Shown: positions 1-7,218 of the stretch, one piece after another | How positions within the stretch are numbered: the first letter of the stretch is position 1 | Layout: every line of letters begins with the position of its first letter | NCBI RefSeq assembly: GCF_002078175.1 | Contig: NZ_MWFK01000002.1 | Span: 1,922,001-1,986,000 of the forward strand | Direction of reading: 5' to 3' | DNA length: 64,000 bases | Source of the DNA: Streptomyces sp. M41(2017) | GTDB taxonomy: Bacteria > Actinomycetota > Actinomycetes > Streptomycetales > Streptomycetaceae | The notes under the pieces: model-generated | What the model saw: the letters and a program-made list of their open reading frames with translations, nothing else | Told to the model about the DNA's origin: nothing | The model's database searches: none | Translations under genes and position numbers: made by a program

Positions 1-147
1 CTCGATCACGCCCTGGACGGGCGGCAACTGGCGCTTGCCGGGGAGCATCTCCGGCTGCTGCTCGGAGAGGAAGTCCATGAAGGACGACGACCCGGGCGTC
101 AGGAAGGCAGCCGGTAGACGCCCGGTGCTACGAGTGTTGGCTTCCAC
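1..147 (-). CDS. prcB: Proteasome beta subunit, N-terminal part (runs off the window)
   Basis: Encodes the first 49 residues of the beta subunit of the 20S proteasome core, the peptidase that degrades pupylated proteins. The start is GTG at 147-145, with a strong GGAAGGAAA ribosome site just upstream. The encoded start, MEANTRSTGRLPAAFLTPG, then a segment ending GKRQLPPVQGVIE, matches the Streptomyces PrcB propeptide as I remember it. Everything visible is propeptide; the catalytic Thr exposed after self-cleavage lies beyond position 1. The first 49 bases overlap the 3' end of the endonuclease gene in another frame, so translation is probably coupled. prcA is expected next, outside the window. 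Confidence 0.93.
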   Translation of the reverse strand, partial: MEANTRSTGRLPAAFLTPGSSSFMDFLSEQQPEMLPGKRQLPPVQGVIE

Positions 148-692
148 GCGTTTCCTTCCAGGTATGTCGCAGCCCGCCTGATGACATCGGGCCGATCCTT
201 GAACTGCCCCAGTGCGGCGTTGCAGCTGAAGCACAGTACGCCTCGGACCCTACCCGTCTCATGGCAGTGATCCACATGCTCGGCGGGGGCAGTGAGGCAG
301 ATGCAACAGATTCCCCGTTGCTCCGCGACCATCGCATCCAACTCGGCCGGTGAGAGGCCGTACTTGCGTCGGAAATAGCTGATGCGATTCCGCTCCGCCC
401 GACACTCGCGGCAGTAACTCGCCCAGCCGTCCGACGACGACTTGTTGCGCTCCCACTCGGAGTGCGGTCTCACGACGTGGCACCGCGGGCAGCGCTTGTG
501 ACCTCTCGGTACGGGCACTTTTACCCGCACGGTCCGCCCTTTGGCCTCCTGACGCTGTCGGTAGTACTCCGCGGAGCATTCTCGGCAGTACGCCTGAAGG
601 CCATCAGGCCTCGACGTGTGACGGGCAAAGGCTGCCCGCGGCTTGTTCTGCTTGCACCGCGAGCAGCCCCGCATTTCCGCCTCGGCGGTCAT
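99..692 (-). CDS. Zinc-finger HNH / recombination endonuclease VII-like protein inside the proteasome operon
   Basis: A 197-residue protein. Two tandem zinc-ribbon-like units come first: C10-C13/C36-C39 and C68-C71/C94-C97, each with 22 residues between pairs and ending in YCREC. An endonuclease VII/HNH domain follows (about 112-180), with C129-C130-x-C132, the DHCH metal motif at 141-144 and LCFSCN at 153-158. This family nicks or resolves branched DNA in phage T4; the chromosomal role is unknown. It sits between pup and prcB and shares 49 bases with prcB. Codon use is less GC-biased than its neighbours. A second possible start is ATG at residue 7. From memory, S. coelicolor has a similar gene at this place, which suggests a stable insertion. 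Confidence 0.85.
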   Translation of the reverse strand: MTAEAEMRGCSRCKQNKPRAAFARHTSRPDGLQAYCRECSAEYYRQRQEAKGRTVRVKVPVPRGHKRCPRCHVVRPHSEWERNKSSSDGWASYCRECRAERNRISYFRRKYGLSPAELDAMVAEQRGICCICLTAPAEHVDHCHETGRVRGVLCFSCNAALGQFKDRPDVIRRAATYLEGNAWKPTLVAPGVYRLPS

Positions 693-729
693 ACTCGACT
701 CGAACCTACGATTCGAAGGAAAAGGCGGC

Positions 730-948
730 TTACTGCCCGCCCTTCTGAACGAAGGACCTCACGAAATCCTCGGCATTCTCTTCGAGGACATCGTCGATCT
801 CATCCAGAACCGAGTCGACGTCGTCGCTCAGCTTCTCCTGGCGTTCCTTGAGGTCGTCGGTCGCCTGCGCGTCCTGCGCCTGCTCCTCGACCTCCTCGGT
901 GGAATGCGTCGCCTTCTGCTGTCCGCCGCCGGTGTCCTTGGTCGCCAT
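730..948 (-). CDS. pup: Prokaryotic ubiquitin-like protein Pup
   Basis: A 72-residue disordered protein tag that is ligated to lysines of target proteins. The ATG start at 948 follows GTGAGGGTT; a GTG three codons earlier is less likely. The sequence starts MATKDTGGGQQK, has an acidic coiled region (about 20-55) that binds the Mpa/ARC coiled coil, and ends VRSFVQKGGQ. The terminal Gln must be deamidated to Glu by Dop before PafA can ligate it. It lies downstream of dop (164-base gap) and 37 bases before the endonuclease gene, all on the minus strand. The pafA ligase gene is not in the window. Confidence 0.97.
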   Translation of the reverse strand: MATKDTGGGQQKATHSTEEVEEQAQDAQATDDLKERQEKLSDDVDSVLDEIDDVLEENAEDFVRSFVQKGGQ

Positions 949-1080
949 AACCCTCACCCCGCTCGGTTCGACGTTCTTGATCAGACCCTACAAGCAGGGT
1001 CCGACATCGGCCCCGCAGTTTCACCAACGTACGGGGGCCATCTCGATGATTCCCGTCCGCCACGTGTTCCACCCTGTCGC

Positions 1081-1112
1081 GCCCGCCCGTCCTGTGCCGG
1101 CCGGGCGGGGGC
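1081..1112 (-). other. GC-rich stem-loop directly after dop
   Basis: Immediately after the dop stop codon, a GC-rich inverted repeat pairs about 1081-1089 with about 1102-1112. There is no T-run. It could stabilise the dop mRNA end or partly terminate before pup. The 164-base dop-pup gap leaves room for a separate pup promoter. Confidence 0.35.
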
Positions 1113-2624
1113 TCAATTGCCCGAAAGGACCTTGACCAGGTCTTCCGCCGTGCGACAGCGGTCCAGGAGCTCCTTGACGTGATTACGCGTTCCGCGAAGC
1201 GGCTCCAGGGTTGGGACGCGCTGGAGCGAGTCCCGGCCCGGCAGATCGAAGATCACCGAGTCCCAGGAGGCCGCCGCGACGTCGTCCGCGTACTGCTCCA
1301 GGCAGCGGCCGCGGAAGTACGCGCGTGTGTCCTCCGGCGGCTTCGTACGGGCCCGCTCGACCTCGTTCTCGTCCAGCAGGCGCTTGATCCGGCCGCGGGC
1401 CGCGAGGCGGTTGTAGAGGCCCTTGTCGGCCCGTACGTCGGCGTACTGGAGGTCCAGGAGGTGCAGCTTGGCGGCGTCCCAGTCGAGGTCGTCGCGGCGG
1501 CGGTAGCCCTCCATGAGCTCCTTCTTCGCGACCCAGTCGAGCTCTCCGGAGAGGCTCATCGGGTCGTTCTCCAGACGGTTCAGGGTGTCCTCCCAGCGCA
1601 GCAGGACGTCCTTGGTCTGTTCGTCGGCGTCCGCGCCGTAGCGTTCCTCGACGTACTTGCGGGACAGCTCGAAGTACTCCATCTGGAGCTGGACCGCGGT
1701 GAGTGTGCGTCCGCTGCGGAGCGTGACGAGGTGCTTGAGGGTCGGGTCGTGGGAGACCTGGTGGAGCGTGCGGACCGGCTGGTCGACGGCCAGGTCGACG
1801 GCGATGAAGCCGTCCTCGATCATCGAGAGGACGAGGGCCGTGGTGCCGAGCTTGAGGTACGTCGAGATCTCGGAGAGGTTGGCGTCCCCGATGATCACGT
1901 GCAGGCGGCGGTACTTCTCGGCGTCGGCGTGCGGCTCGTCGCGGGTGTTGATGATGGGGCGCTTGAGCGTGGTCTCCAGGCCCACCTCGACCTCGAAGTA
2001 GTCGGCACGCTGGCTGAGCTGGAAGCCGTGCTCGTGCCCGTCCTGGCCGATGCCGACGCGGCCCGCTCCGGTGACGACCTGGCGGGAGACGAAGAACGGC
2101 GTCAGGTGGCGCACGATGTCCGAGAAGGGGGTCTCCCGCTTCATCAGGTAGTTCTCGTGCGTGCCGTAGGAGGCGCCCTTGTTGTCGGTGTTGTTCTTGT
2201 ACAGATGGATGGGCTGGGCTCCGGGGAGCTGGGCCGCGCGCTCGGCCGCCTCGGCCATGATGCGCTCGCCGGCCTTGTCCCACAGGACCGCGTCCCGCGG
2301 GTTGGTGACCTCGGGGGCGCTGTATTCGGGGTGTGCGTGGTCGACGTAGAGCCGTGCTCCGTTGGTGAGGATGACATTGGCCAGGCCGATGTCCTCGTCG
2401 GTGAGCTGGGTGGAGTCGGCGGTCTCCCGGGCGAGGTCGAAGCCTCGCGCGTCCCGCAGCGGGTTCTCCTCCTCGAAATCCCAGCGGGCGCGGCGCGCCC
2501 GGTGCATCGCCGCCGCGTAGGCGTTGACGATCTGGGACGAGGTGAGCATGGCATTGGCGTTGGGGTGACCGGGGACGGAGATTCCGTACTCCGTCTCGAT
2601 GCCCATTACTCGCCGTACGGTCAT
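1113..2624 (-). CDS. dop: Pup deamidase/depupylase Dop
   Basis: A 503-residue enzyme of the glutamine-synthetase/PafA superfamily. It deamidates the C-terminal Gln of Pup and removes Pup from substrates. The start is ATG at 2624 after AAGGAGGGCCGC. The N-terminus VMGIETEYGISVPG holds the metal-binding Glu10, and RLYVDHAHPEYSAPE contains Asp95, the nucleophile position in characterised Dop proteins. The Dop-specific loop (about 70-90) separates it from the ligase PafA, which is otherwise similar. Length is normal. It precedes pup. The strong terminator upstream indicates its own promoter somewhere in 2625-2805. Confidence 0.96.
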   Translation of the reverse strand: MTVRRVMGIETEYGISVPGHPNANAMLTSSQIVNAYAAAMHRARRARWDFEEENPLRDARGFDLARETADSTQLTDEDIGLANVILTNGARLYVDHAHPEYSAPEVTNPRDAVLWDKAGERIMAEAAERAAQLPGAQPIHLYKNNTDNKGASYGTHENYLMKRETPFSDIVRHLTPFFVSRQVVTGAGRVGIGQDGHEHGFQLSQRADYFEVEVGLETTLKRPIINTRDEPHADAEKYRRLHVIIGDANLSEISTYLKLGTTALVLSMIEDGFIAVDLAVDQPVRTLHQVSHDPTLKHLVTLRSGRTLTAVQLQMEYFELSRKYVEERYGADADEQTKDVLLRWEDTLNRLENDPMSLSGELDWVAKKELMEGYRRRDDLDWDAAKLHLLDLQYADVRADKGLYNRLAARGRIKRLLDENEVERARTKPPEDTRAYFRGRCLEQYADDVAAASWDSVIFDLPGRDSLQRVPTLEPLRGTRNHVKELLDRCRTAEDLVKVLSGN

Positions 2625-2805
2625 GCGGCCCTCCTTGCCCGGCGGCGCCCTCGGTCGGGGGCGCTGCTCAAGTACCGCTGGCGCTCCGGTGCGTGTGCGG
2701 TGCCCGTCCCCGCACTGCGCGATTCGGCGGTACGAAAGAGCCTAGAACGCCTTTGCGGTGGTGGGGAGATCATTTGCGTCATTGCTGTACTCCGGCCGTG
2801 GCCCG

Positions 2806-2860
2806 AAAAGCAGTCGGCTGCGGGTACCCGCGTCGGGCACCCGCAGCCGGCCTGCTTTTT
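2806..2860. terminator. Strong hairpin terminator between arc and dop
   Basis: AAAAGCAG at 2806-2813 pairs with CTGCTTTT at 2852-2859, and CGGCTGCGGGT pairs with ACCCGCAGCCG inside. The A and T tracts on both sides make it look bidirectional. It overlaps the arc stop codon. It implies that arc/mpa transcripts end here and dop-pup-prcBA is a separate unit. Confidence 0.85.
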
Positions 2861-4625
2861 ACAGGTACTGGCCGGTGTTGGCCACGGTGTCGATGGAGCG
2901 TCCGGTGTCCGCGCCCTGCTTTCCGGTGATGAGCGTACGGATGTAGACGATCCGTTCACCCTTCTTTCCGGAGATCCTGGCCCAGTCGTCCGGGTTGGTG
3001 GTGTTCGGCAGGTCCTCGTTCTCCTTGAACTCGTCCACGCAGGCCTGGAGGAGATGGGAGACGCGAAGGCCCTTCTGGCTGTGCTCCAAGAAGTCCTTGA
3101 TGGCCATCTTCTTGGCGCGGCCGACGATGTTCTCGATCATTGCGCCGGAATTGAAGTCCTTGAAGTACAGGACTTCCTTGTCACCGTTGGCGTAGGTGAC
3201 CTCCAGGAAGCGGTTCTCCTCCGATTCGGCGTACATCTGCTCCACGGCGGTCTGGATCATGCCGTGGACGGTGGCCGCCCTGTCGCCGCCGTGCTCTCCG
3301 ACGTCCTCGGGGTGCAGGGGGAGACGCTCGGTGAGGTACTTCTGGAAGATGTCCTTCGCCGCTTCGGCGTCCGGACGCTCGATCTTGATCTTCACGTCGA
3401 GCCGGCCGGGCCGCAGGATGGCGGGGTCGATCATGTCCTCGCGGTTCGAGGCGCCGATGACCACGACGTTCTGCAGGCCCTCCACGCCGTCGATCTCGGC
3501 GAGCAGCTGCGGGACGATGGTGTTCTCCACGTCCGAGCTGACGCCGGATCCGCGGGTGCGGAAGAGGGATTCCATCTCGTCGAAGAAGACGATGACGGGT
3601 GTGCCCTCGCTGGCCTTCTCGCGTGCGCGCTGGAAGACGAGGCGGATCTGCCGCTCGGTCTCGCCGACGTACTTGTTCAGGAGCTCGGGGCCCTTGATGT
3701 TGAGGAAGAAGCTCTTGCCGGTGGCCTGTCCGGTCACTTCCGCGACCTTCTTGGCCAGCGAGTTGGCCACGGCCTTGGCGATGAGCGTCTTTCCGCATCC
3801 GGGGGGCCCGTACAGCAGGACGCCCTTGGGCGGCCGCAGTTCGTGCTCCTTGAAGAGGTCGGGGTAGAGGTACGGGAGCTCGACCGCGTCGCGGATCATC
3901 TCGATCTGGCCGCCCAGACCGCCGATCTGCTCGTAGCCGATGTCCGGGACCTCTTCGAGGACGAGCTCCTCGACCTCGCTCTTGGGAACGATTTCGTAGA
4001 CATAGCCGGATCGGGGTTCCAGGAGGAGGGCGTCGCCGGGACGGATGGTGACGTCCAGGAGCGGCTCGGCGAGCCGCACCACCCGTTCCTCGTCGGTGTG
4101 CCCCACCACCAGGGCTCGCTCGCCGTCCTCGAGGATCTCCTTGAGGGTGACGATGTCGCCCACGCTCTCGTATTCCATGGCCTCGACCACGTTGAGAGCT
4201 TCGTTCAGCATCACTTCCTGGCCGCGCCGGAGCTCTGGGAGCTCCACGCTGGGGCTGACGTTCACCCGGAGCTTGCGGCCCCCGGTGAAGATGTCCGCCG
4301 TGCCGTCCTCGTTCGCCACGAGGAAGACACCGAAGCCTGCCGGAGGCTGCGCCAGCCGGTCGACCTCTTCCTTGAGGGCCACGATCTGGTCGCGGGCCTC
4401 ACGGAGCGTGTTCGCCAGCCGTTCGTTCTGCGCGGACACGCCGGCCAGGTTGGTCTGCAGCTCGACGATCCGCTCTTCGAGAATCCTCGTGTGCCGCGGA
4501 GAGTCGGCGAGCTTGCGTCGCAGGACGGCGATCTCCTGCTCAAGGTAGGCAATCTGCCCGGCGGGGTCATCGGACCCTCTTCCCGGGCGGATGCCGCGGT
4601 TCATGTCGTCGTCGTGGGCTGCCAC
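2859..4625 (-). CDS. arc: Proteasomal AAA+ ATPase ARC/Mpa
   Basis: A 588-residue ring ATPase that recognises Pup, unfolds pupylated proteins and feeds them to the 20S core. GTG at 4625 is preferred because GGAGGAGGTGAGG lies just upstream; the frame also opens six codons earlier. Order: coiled coil (about 22-92), double OB region (about 95-225), AAA+ domain with Walker A GPPGCGKT (273-280) and Walker B VIVFFDE (344-350). The C-terminus is GQYL, the penultimate-Tyr tail that docks into the proteasome. The terminator follows immediately. The ferredoxin gene is divergent upstream. Confidence 0.97.
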   Translation of the reverse strand: MAAHDDDMNRGIRPGRGSDDPAGQIAYLEQEIAVLRRKLADSPRHTRILEERIVELQTNLAGVSAQNERLANTLREARDQIVALKEEVDRLAQPPAGFGVFLVANEDGTADIFTGGRKLRVNVSPSVELPELRRGQEVMLNEALNVVEAMEYESVGDIVTLKEILEDGERALVVGHTDEERVVRLAEPLLDVTIRPGDALLLEPRSGYVYEIVPKSEVEELVLEEVPDIGYEQIGGLGGQIEMIRDAVELPYLYPDLFKEHELRPPKGVLLYGPPGCGKTLIAKAVANSLAKKVAEVTGQATGKSFFLNIKGPELLNKYVGETERQIRLVFQRAREKASEGTPVIVFFDEMESLFRTRGSGVSSDVENTIVPQLLAEIDGVEGLQNVVVIGASNREDMIDPAILRPGRLDVKIKIERPDAEAAKDIFQKYLTERLPLHPEDVGEHGGDRAATVHGMIQTAVEQMYAESEENRFLEVTYANGDKEVLYFKDFNSGAMIENIVGRAKKMAIKDFLEHSQKGLRVSHLLQACVDEFKENEDLPNTTNPDDWARISGKKGERIVYIRTLITGKQGADTGRSIDTVANTGQYL

Positions 4626-4878
4626 GGTCCTCACCTCCTCCAAGGGGAGCTGGACGCTTCCAGACCCTACCTGGGTGGGTGTCGATTGAAACCCCTAGAT
4701 CACAAAGACTGTCGGGGTGTGTCCGATCTTCACCCTTGCGCTCTCCCTCACGCCAGGGGAATACCCACCGAACATGATTGGGAAGCGGGCGGAGGTAGGG
4801 TCGAAGTGTTCAACACCCGTCAGAGCTGGCCCGATTCCCCAATCTTCGGTTCGCTCGACGCAGAAAACGGCAGGAGAA
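4626..4878. promoter_or_regulatory. Divergent promoter region between arc and the ferredoxin gene
   Basis: A 253-base gap between divergent genes, locally richer in A/T (around 4685-4715 and 4745-4785). It must hold promoters for both. I could not assign convincing -35/-10 pairs by eye. Confidence 0.5.
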
Positions 4879-5184
4879 ATGACCGTGCAGCAGGAGGCCG
4901 GAACCGACGGCGAGGCGCTCGAGGTCTGGATCGACCAGGATCTGTGTACGGGCGACGGGATCTGTGCCCAGTACGCCCCCGAGGTCTTTGAGCTGGACAT
5001 CGACGGCCTGGCCTATGTGAAGAGCGGTGACGACGAGCTGTTGCAGGCCGTGGGTGCCACAACGGCCGTACCGCTGACGCTTCTGCGTGACGTGGCGGAC
5101 TCGGCGAAGGAATGTCCGGGCGACTGCATCCACGTCCGTAGGGTTTCGGACAAGGTCGAGGTGTACGGGCCCGACGCGGAGTGA
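4879..5184 (+). CDS. Small ferredoxin, likely single 3Fe-4S or 4Fe-4S cluster
   Basis: A 101-residue acidic electron carrier. The ATG at 4879 follows GGCAGGAG; the frame is open further upstream but without coding character. Cysteines: C23 and C29 in LCTGDGIC, and C79 and C83 in ECPGDCIHV. In Streptomyces P450-type ferredoxins C23, C29 and C79 would hold a 3Fe-4S cluster; C83 gives a possible fourth ligand. The partner is unknown: no P450 or reductase is adjacent. It is divergent from arc and convergent with the next gene, with a terminator between. Confidence 0.88.
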   Translation: MTVQQEAGTDGEALEVWIDQDLCTGDGICAQYAPEVFELDIDGLAYVKSGDDELLQAVGATTAVPLTLLRDVADSAKECPGDCIHVRRVSDKVEVYGPDAE

Positions 5185-5220
5185 CGCGTGGGGCACCCCG
5201 TGTCACCGTTGTCCGCTTCC

Positions 5221-5253
5221 AGACACCCTCCGCCGCGGCGGGGGGTGTCTTTT
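5221..5253. terminator. Terminator after the ferredoxin gene
   Basis: AGACACCC near 5221 pairs with GGGTGTCT around a GC-rich core, followed by TTT. It lies between two convergent genes and can serve both. Confidence 0.8.
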
Positions 5254-5302
5254 CCGTGCGTGCCTGCCGGGCCCGGCGGAGGTGCCGGAGCCGGGTCCGG
5301 GC

Positions 5303-5878
5303 TCAGACGCTCCGGGCGCCCGAGGGGGTGGAGCGCACGAACGCGCCGTTCTTCCACTGCCACTTGGCTTCGTCCTTGACGTCCGGGCAGCAACTCGGGA
5401 CGTCGGCGGAGGAGTAGCCGAGCAGGGTGGCGGTGACGGCTCCGTCGCGGACCGCGAAGTCCGTGACGCTGAGGCGGTCCTTGGGGTCGACCAGGGTCGC
5501 GACGACGCGGGGCTTCTTCGCGTCCTCACCCTGGGTGAGGACGTAGACGCCGCTGGGCGGGGTTCCGGAGCCGGCGTCGCAGCGGACGACGGCCACGGTC
5601 TCGGGGCGGCCGTCGCCGTCGAGGTCGCCCGAGGCCTTCTTCGTCACGAGTGCCTTGGCGGGCCCGCAGGTGATCGGGAACTCGACACCGGACGGGTCCG
5701 GGGCGGTGACGGGGGCCGCGGCCGCCTTCGCTCCGGTGGCGGGCTGGGCGGCTCGAGCGGGACCGGGCTGGAGGACGGAGGAGAACGCGACGACTCCGGC
5801 GATGGCGGTGGCCGTGGCGACCCACTGGAGGGGGCTGGTGTGCGTGTGTGCCAGTTCCGGGACGGCGGATTGCTGCAC
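5303..5878 (-). CDS. Exported or membrane-anchored protein of unknown function
   Basis: 191 residues if translation starts at GTG 5878 (GGGAG nine bases upstream). There is one hydrophobic segment (about 19-37), then PARAAQ, which could be a signal-peptidase site or the end of an anchor. An Ala/Pro-rich linker follows. The rest (about 65-185) looks like a small folded extracellular domain. It contains DLDGDGRPETVAVVRC at 85-100, which resembles an EF-hand/FG-GAP calcium loop, and SCCPD near 162-166. Cysteines at 71, 100, 163 and 164 could form disulfides. I do not recognise the family. It is convergent with the ferredoxin gene. Confidence 0.75.
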   Translation of the reverse strand: MQQSAVPELAHTHTSPLQWVATATAIAGVVAFSSVLQPGPARAAQPATGAKAAAAPVTAPDPSGVEFPITCGPAKALVTKKASGDLDGDGRPETVAVVRCDAGSGTPPSGVYVLTQGEDAKKPRVVATLVDPKDRLSVTDFAVRDGAVTATLLGYSSADVPSCCPDVKDEAKWQWKNGAFVRSTPSGARSV

Positions 5879-6199
5879 TAGGAGTGTCTCCCGTGAGGGG
5901 CTGTGCCGGTGGGGGTGGGGTGTCCCGCATGGTGCCACACGTCACAGCCCTGGGGAACGGCGGGGTCCGGACTTCTGAGCGAGTTCTCAGCCTGTCGGGG
6001 AAGGCGTCCCCTCGACGGTCGGGCGGCAGCCGGGGTGCGGGGGTGGACCACGGCGGACCGAGGGGCCGCGCCGGCCTCCAACGGCTCGTGGAGGGGGCCC
6101 GGGGCGCGCGGACCGGCCGGCCCGACGCTTCTAAGGCCGGCGCCCCTGACAAGGGTCGTGAAGAGGGCCGCCGATGGTGTCCTTGAGCGGGGTCAACGG
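5879..6199. other. Gene-free stretch
   Basis: About 320 bases between the exported protein and the trmI terminator. No frame shows convincing coding bias with a ribosome site. It presumably contains the promoter of the exported-protein gene, with relatively A/T-rich sequence near 5935-6000. Nothing else recognised. Confidence 0.5.
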
Positions 6200-6248
6200 A
6201 AAAGCACCGTGGCCGAGTTCCCCGGGACATTCGGGAACTCGGCCACGG
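6200..6248 (-). terminator. Terminator of trmI
   Basis: A perfect 16-bp stem: 6207-6222 pairs with 6233-6248 across a 10-base loop. On the minus strand it is followed by TGCTTTTCC, a short T-run. It lies just after the trmI stop codon. Confidence 0.87.
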
Positions 6249-6267
6249 CCGTGGTGCGTTGGGTGGC

Positions 6268-7170
6268 TCAGCGGCCGGAGCCGCCGTCGGCGTTCGGGCC
6301 GGTGTAGTCGTCGCCGTAGGCGCCCTTGGAGGGGCGTCGGCGGCGCATGGGCGGCTCGACGCCGTCCGCGAGGCGGCGGGCGGTGAGCAGGAAGCCGGTG
6401 TGGCCGATCATCCGGTGGTCCGGGCGGACGGCCAGGCCCTCGATGTGCCAGTTGCGGATCATCGATTCCCAGGCGGTCGGCTCGTTGAAGGAGCCGATCT
6501 CACGGATCGATTCGACGGTCCGCGCGAGCTGGGTGGTGGTCGCCACGTAGCAGCAGAGGATGCCGCCGGGGACGAGCGCCTTGGAGACGGCCTCCAGGCA
6601 CTCCCAGGGGGCGAGCATGTCGAGGATGACGCGGTCCACGTCGGCGTCGCTCAGGTTGTCCTGGAGGTCGCCGACCGTGAGCTGCCAGGCGGGGTGCGGG
6701 CCCCCGAAGTAGCGCTCGACGTTCTGCTGGGCGATCTCGGCGAAGTCCTCGCGGCGCTCGTACGAGTGCAGCATGCCCTGGTCCCCGATGGCGCGCAGCA
6801 GGAAGCTGCTGAGCGAGCCGGAGCCGACTCCCGCTTCCACGACGCGGGCGCCGGGGAAGATGTCGGCGAAGGCCAGGATCTGCCCCGCGTCCTTGGGGTA
6901 GACCACGGCGGCGCCGCGGGGCATGGACAGGACGTAGTCGGGGAGCAGGGGGCGCAGCGCGAGGTAGGCGACGTTTCCGGTGGTGCGGACAACGCTGCCC
7001 TCGGGTGCGCCGATCAGCTCGTCGTGCGGGAAGGAACCCTTGTGGGTGTGGAAGTTCTTCCCGGCCTCGAGCGTGAACGTGTAGTGGCGGCCCTTGGGGT
7101 CGGTCAGCTGAACCTGGTCCCCGACCTTGAAGGGCCCGCGCCTGCGGGCGGCACCGGTCGGTTCGGACAT
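6268..7170 (-). CDS. trmI: tRNA (adenine-58-N1)-methyltransferase TrmI
   Basis: A 300-residue SAM-dependent enzyme that makes m1A58 in the T-loop of tRNAs. It has a small N-terminal beta domain (FKVGDQVQLTDPKGRHYTF) and a Rossmann domain with the SAM-binding motif VVEAGVGSGS (110-119). The segments GNVAYLALRPLLPDYVL and VILDMLAPWE are typical of bacterial TrmI. The C-terminal tail (about 275-300) is Gly/Arg/Asp-rich and probably disordered. It lies 48 bases downstream of the M50 protease gene on the same strand, so the two may be co-transcribed. A strong terminator follows. Confidence 0.95.
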   Translation of the reverse strand: MSEPTGAARRRGPFKVGDQVQLTDPKGRHYTFTLEAGKNFHTHKGSFPHDELIGAPEGSVVRTTGNVAYLALRPLLPDYVLSMPRGAAVVYPKDAGQILAFADIFPGARVVEAGVGSGSLSSFLLRAIGDQGMLHSYERREDFAEIAQQNVERYFGGPHPAWQLTVGDLQDNLSDADVDRVILDMLAPWECLEAVSKALVPGGILCCYVATTTQLARTVESIREIGSFNEPTAWESMIRNWHIEGLAVRPDHRMIGHTGFLLTARRLADGVEPPMRRRRPSKGAYGDDYTGPNADGGSGR

Positions 7171-7218
7171 GTGAACAGCCTACCGGTCCGGGGCGGGGCC
7201 GCCGACCACGGTGGAGGG

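Noticed and set aside
690..715. Minus-strand GGTTCGAGTC resembling a tRNA T-loop before the endonuclease gene
   Set aside because: No acceptor, D-arm or anticodon arm can be built around it, and the T-stem does not pair.
1179..4991. A very long open frame on the strand opposite dop and arc
   Set aside because: High G/C makes antisense frames open. The sequence lacks any recognisable domain and dop and arc on the other strand are certain.
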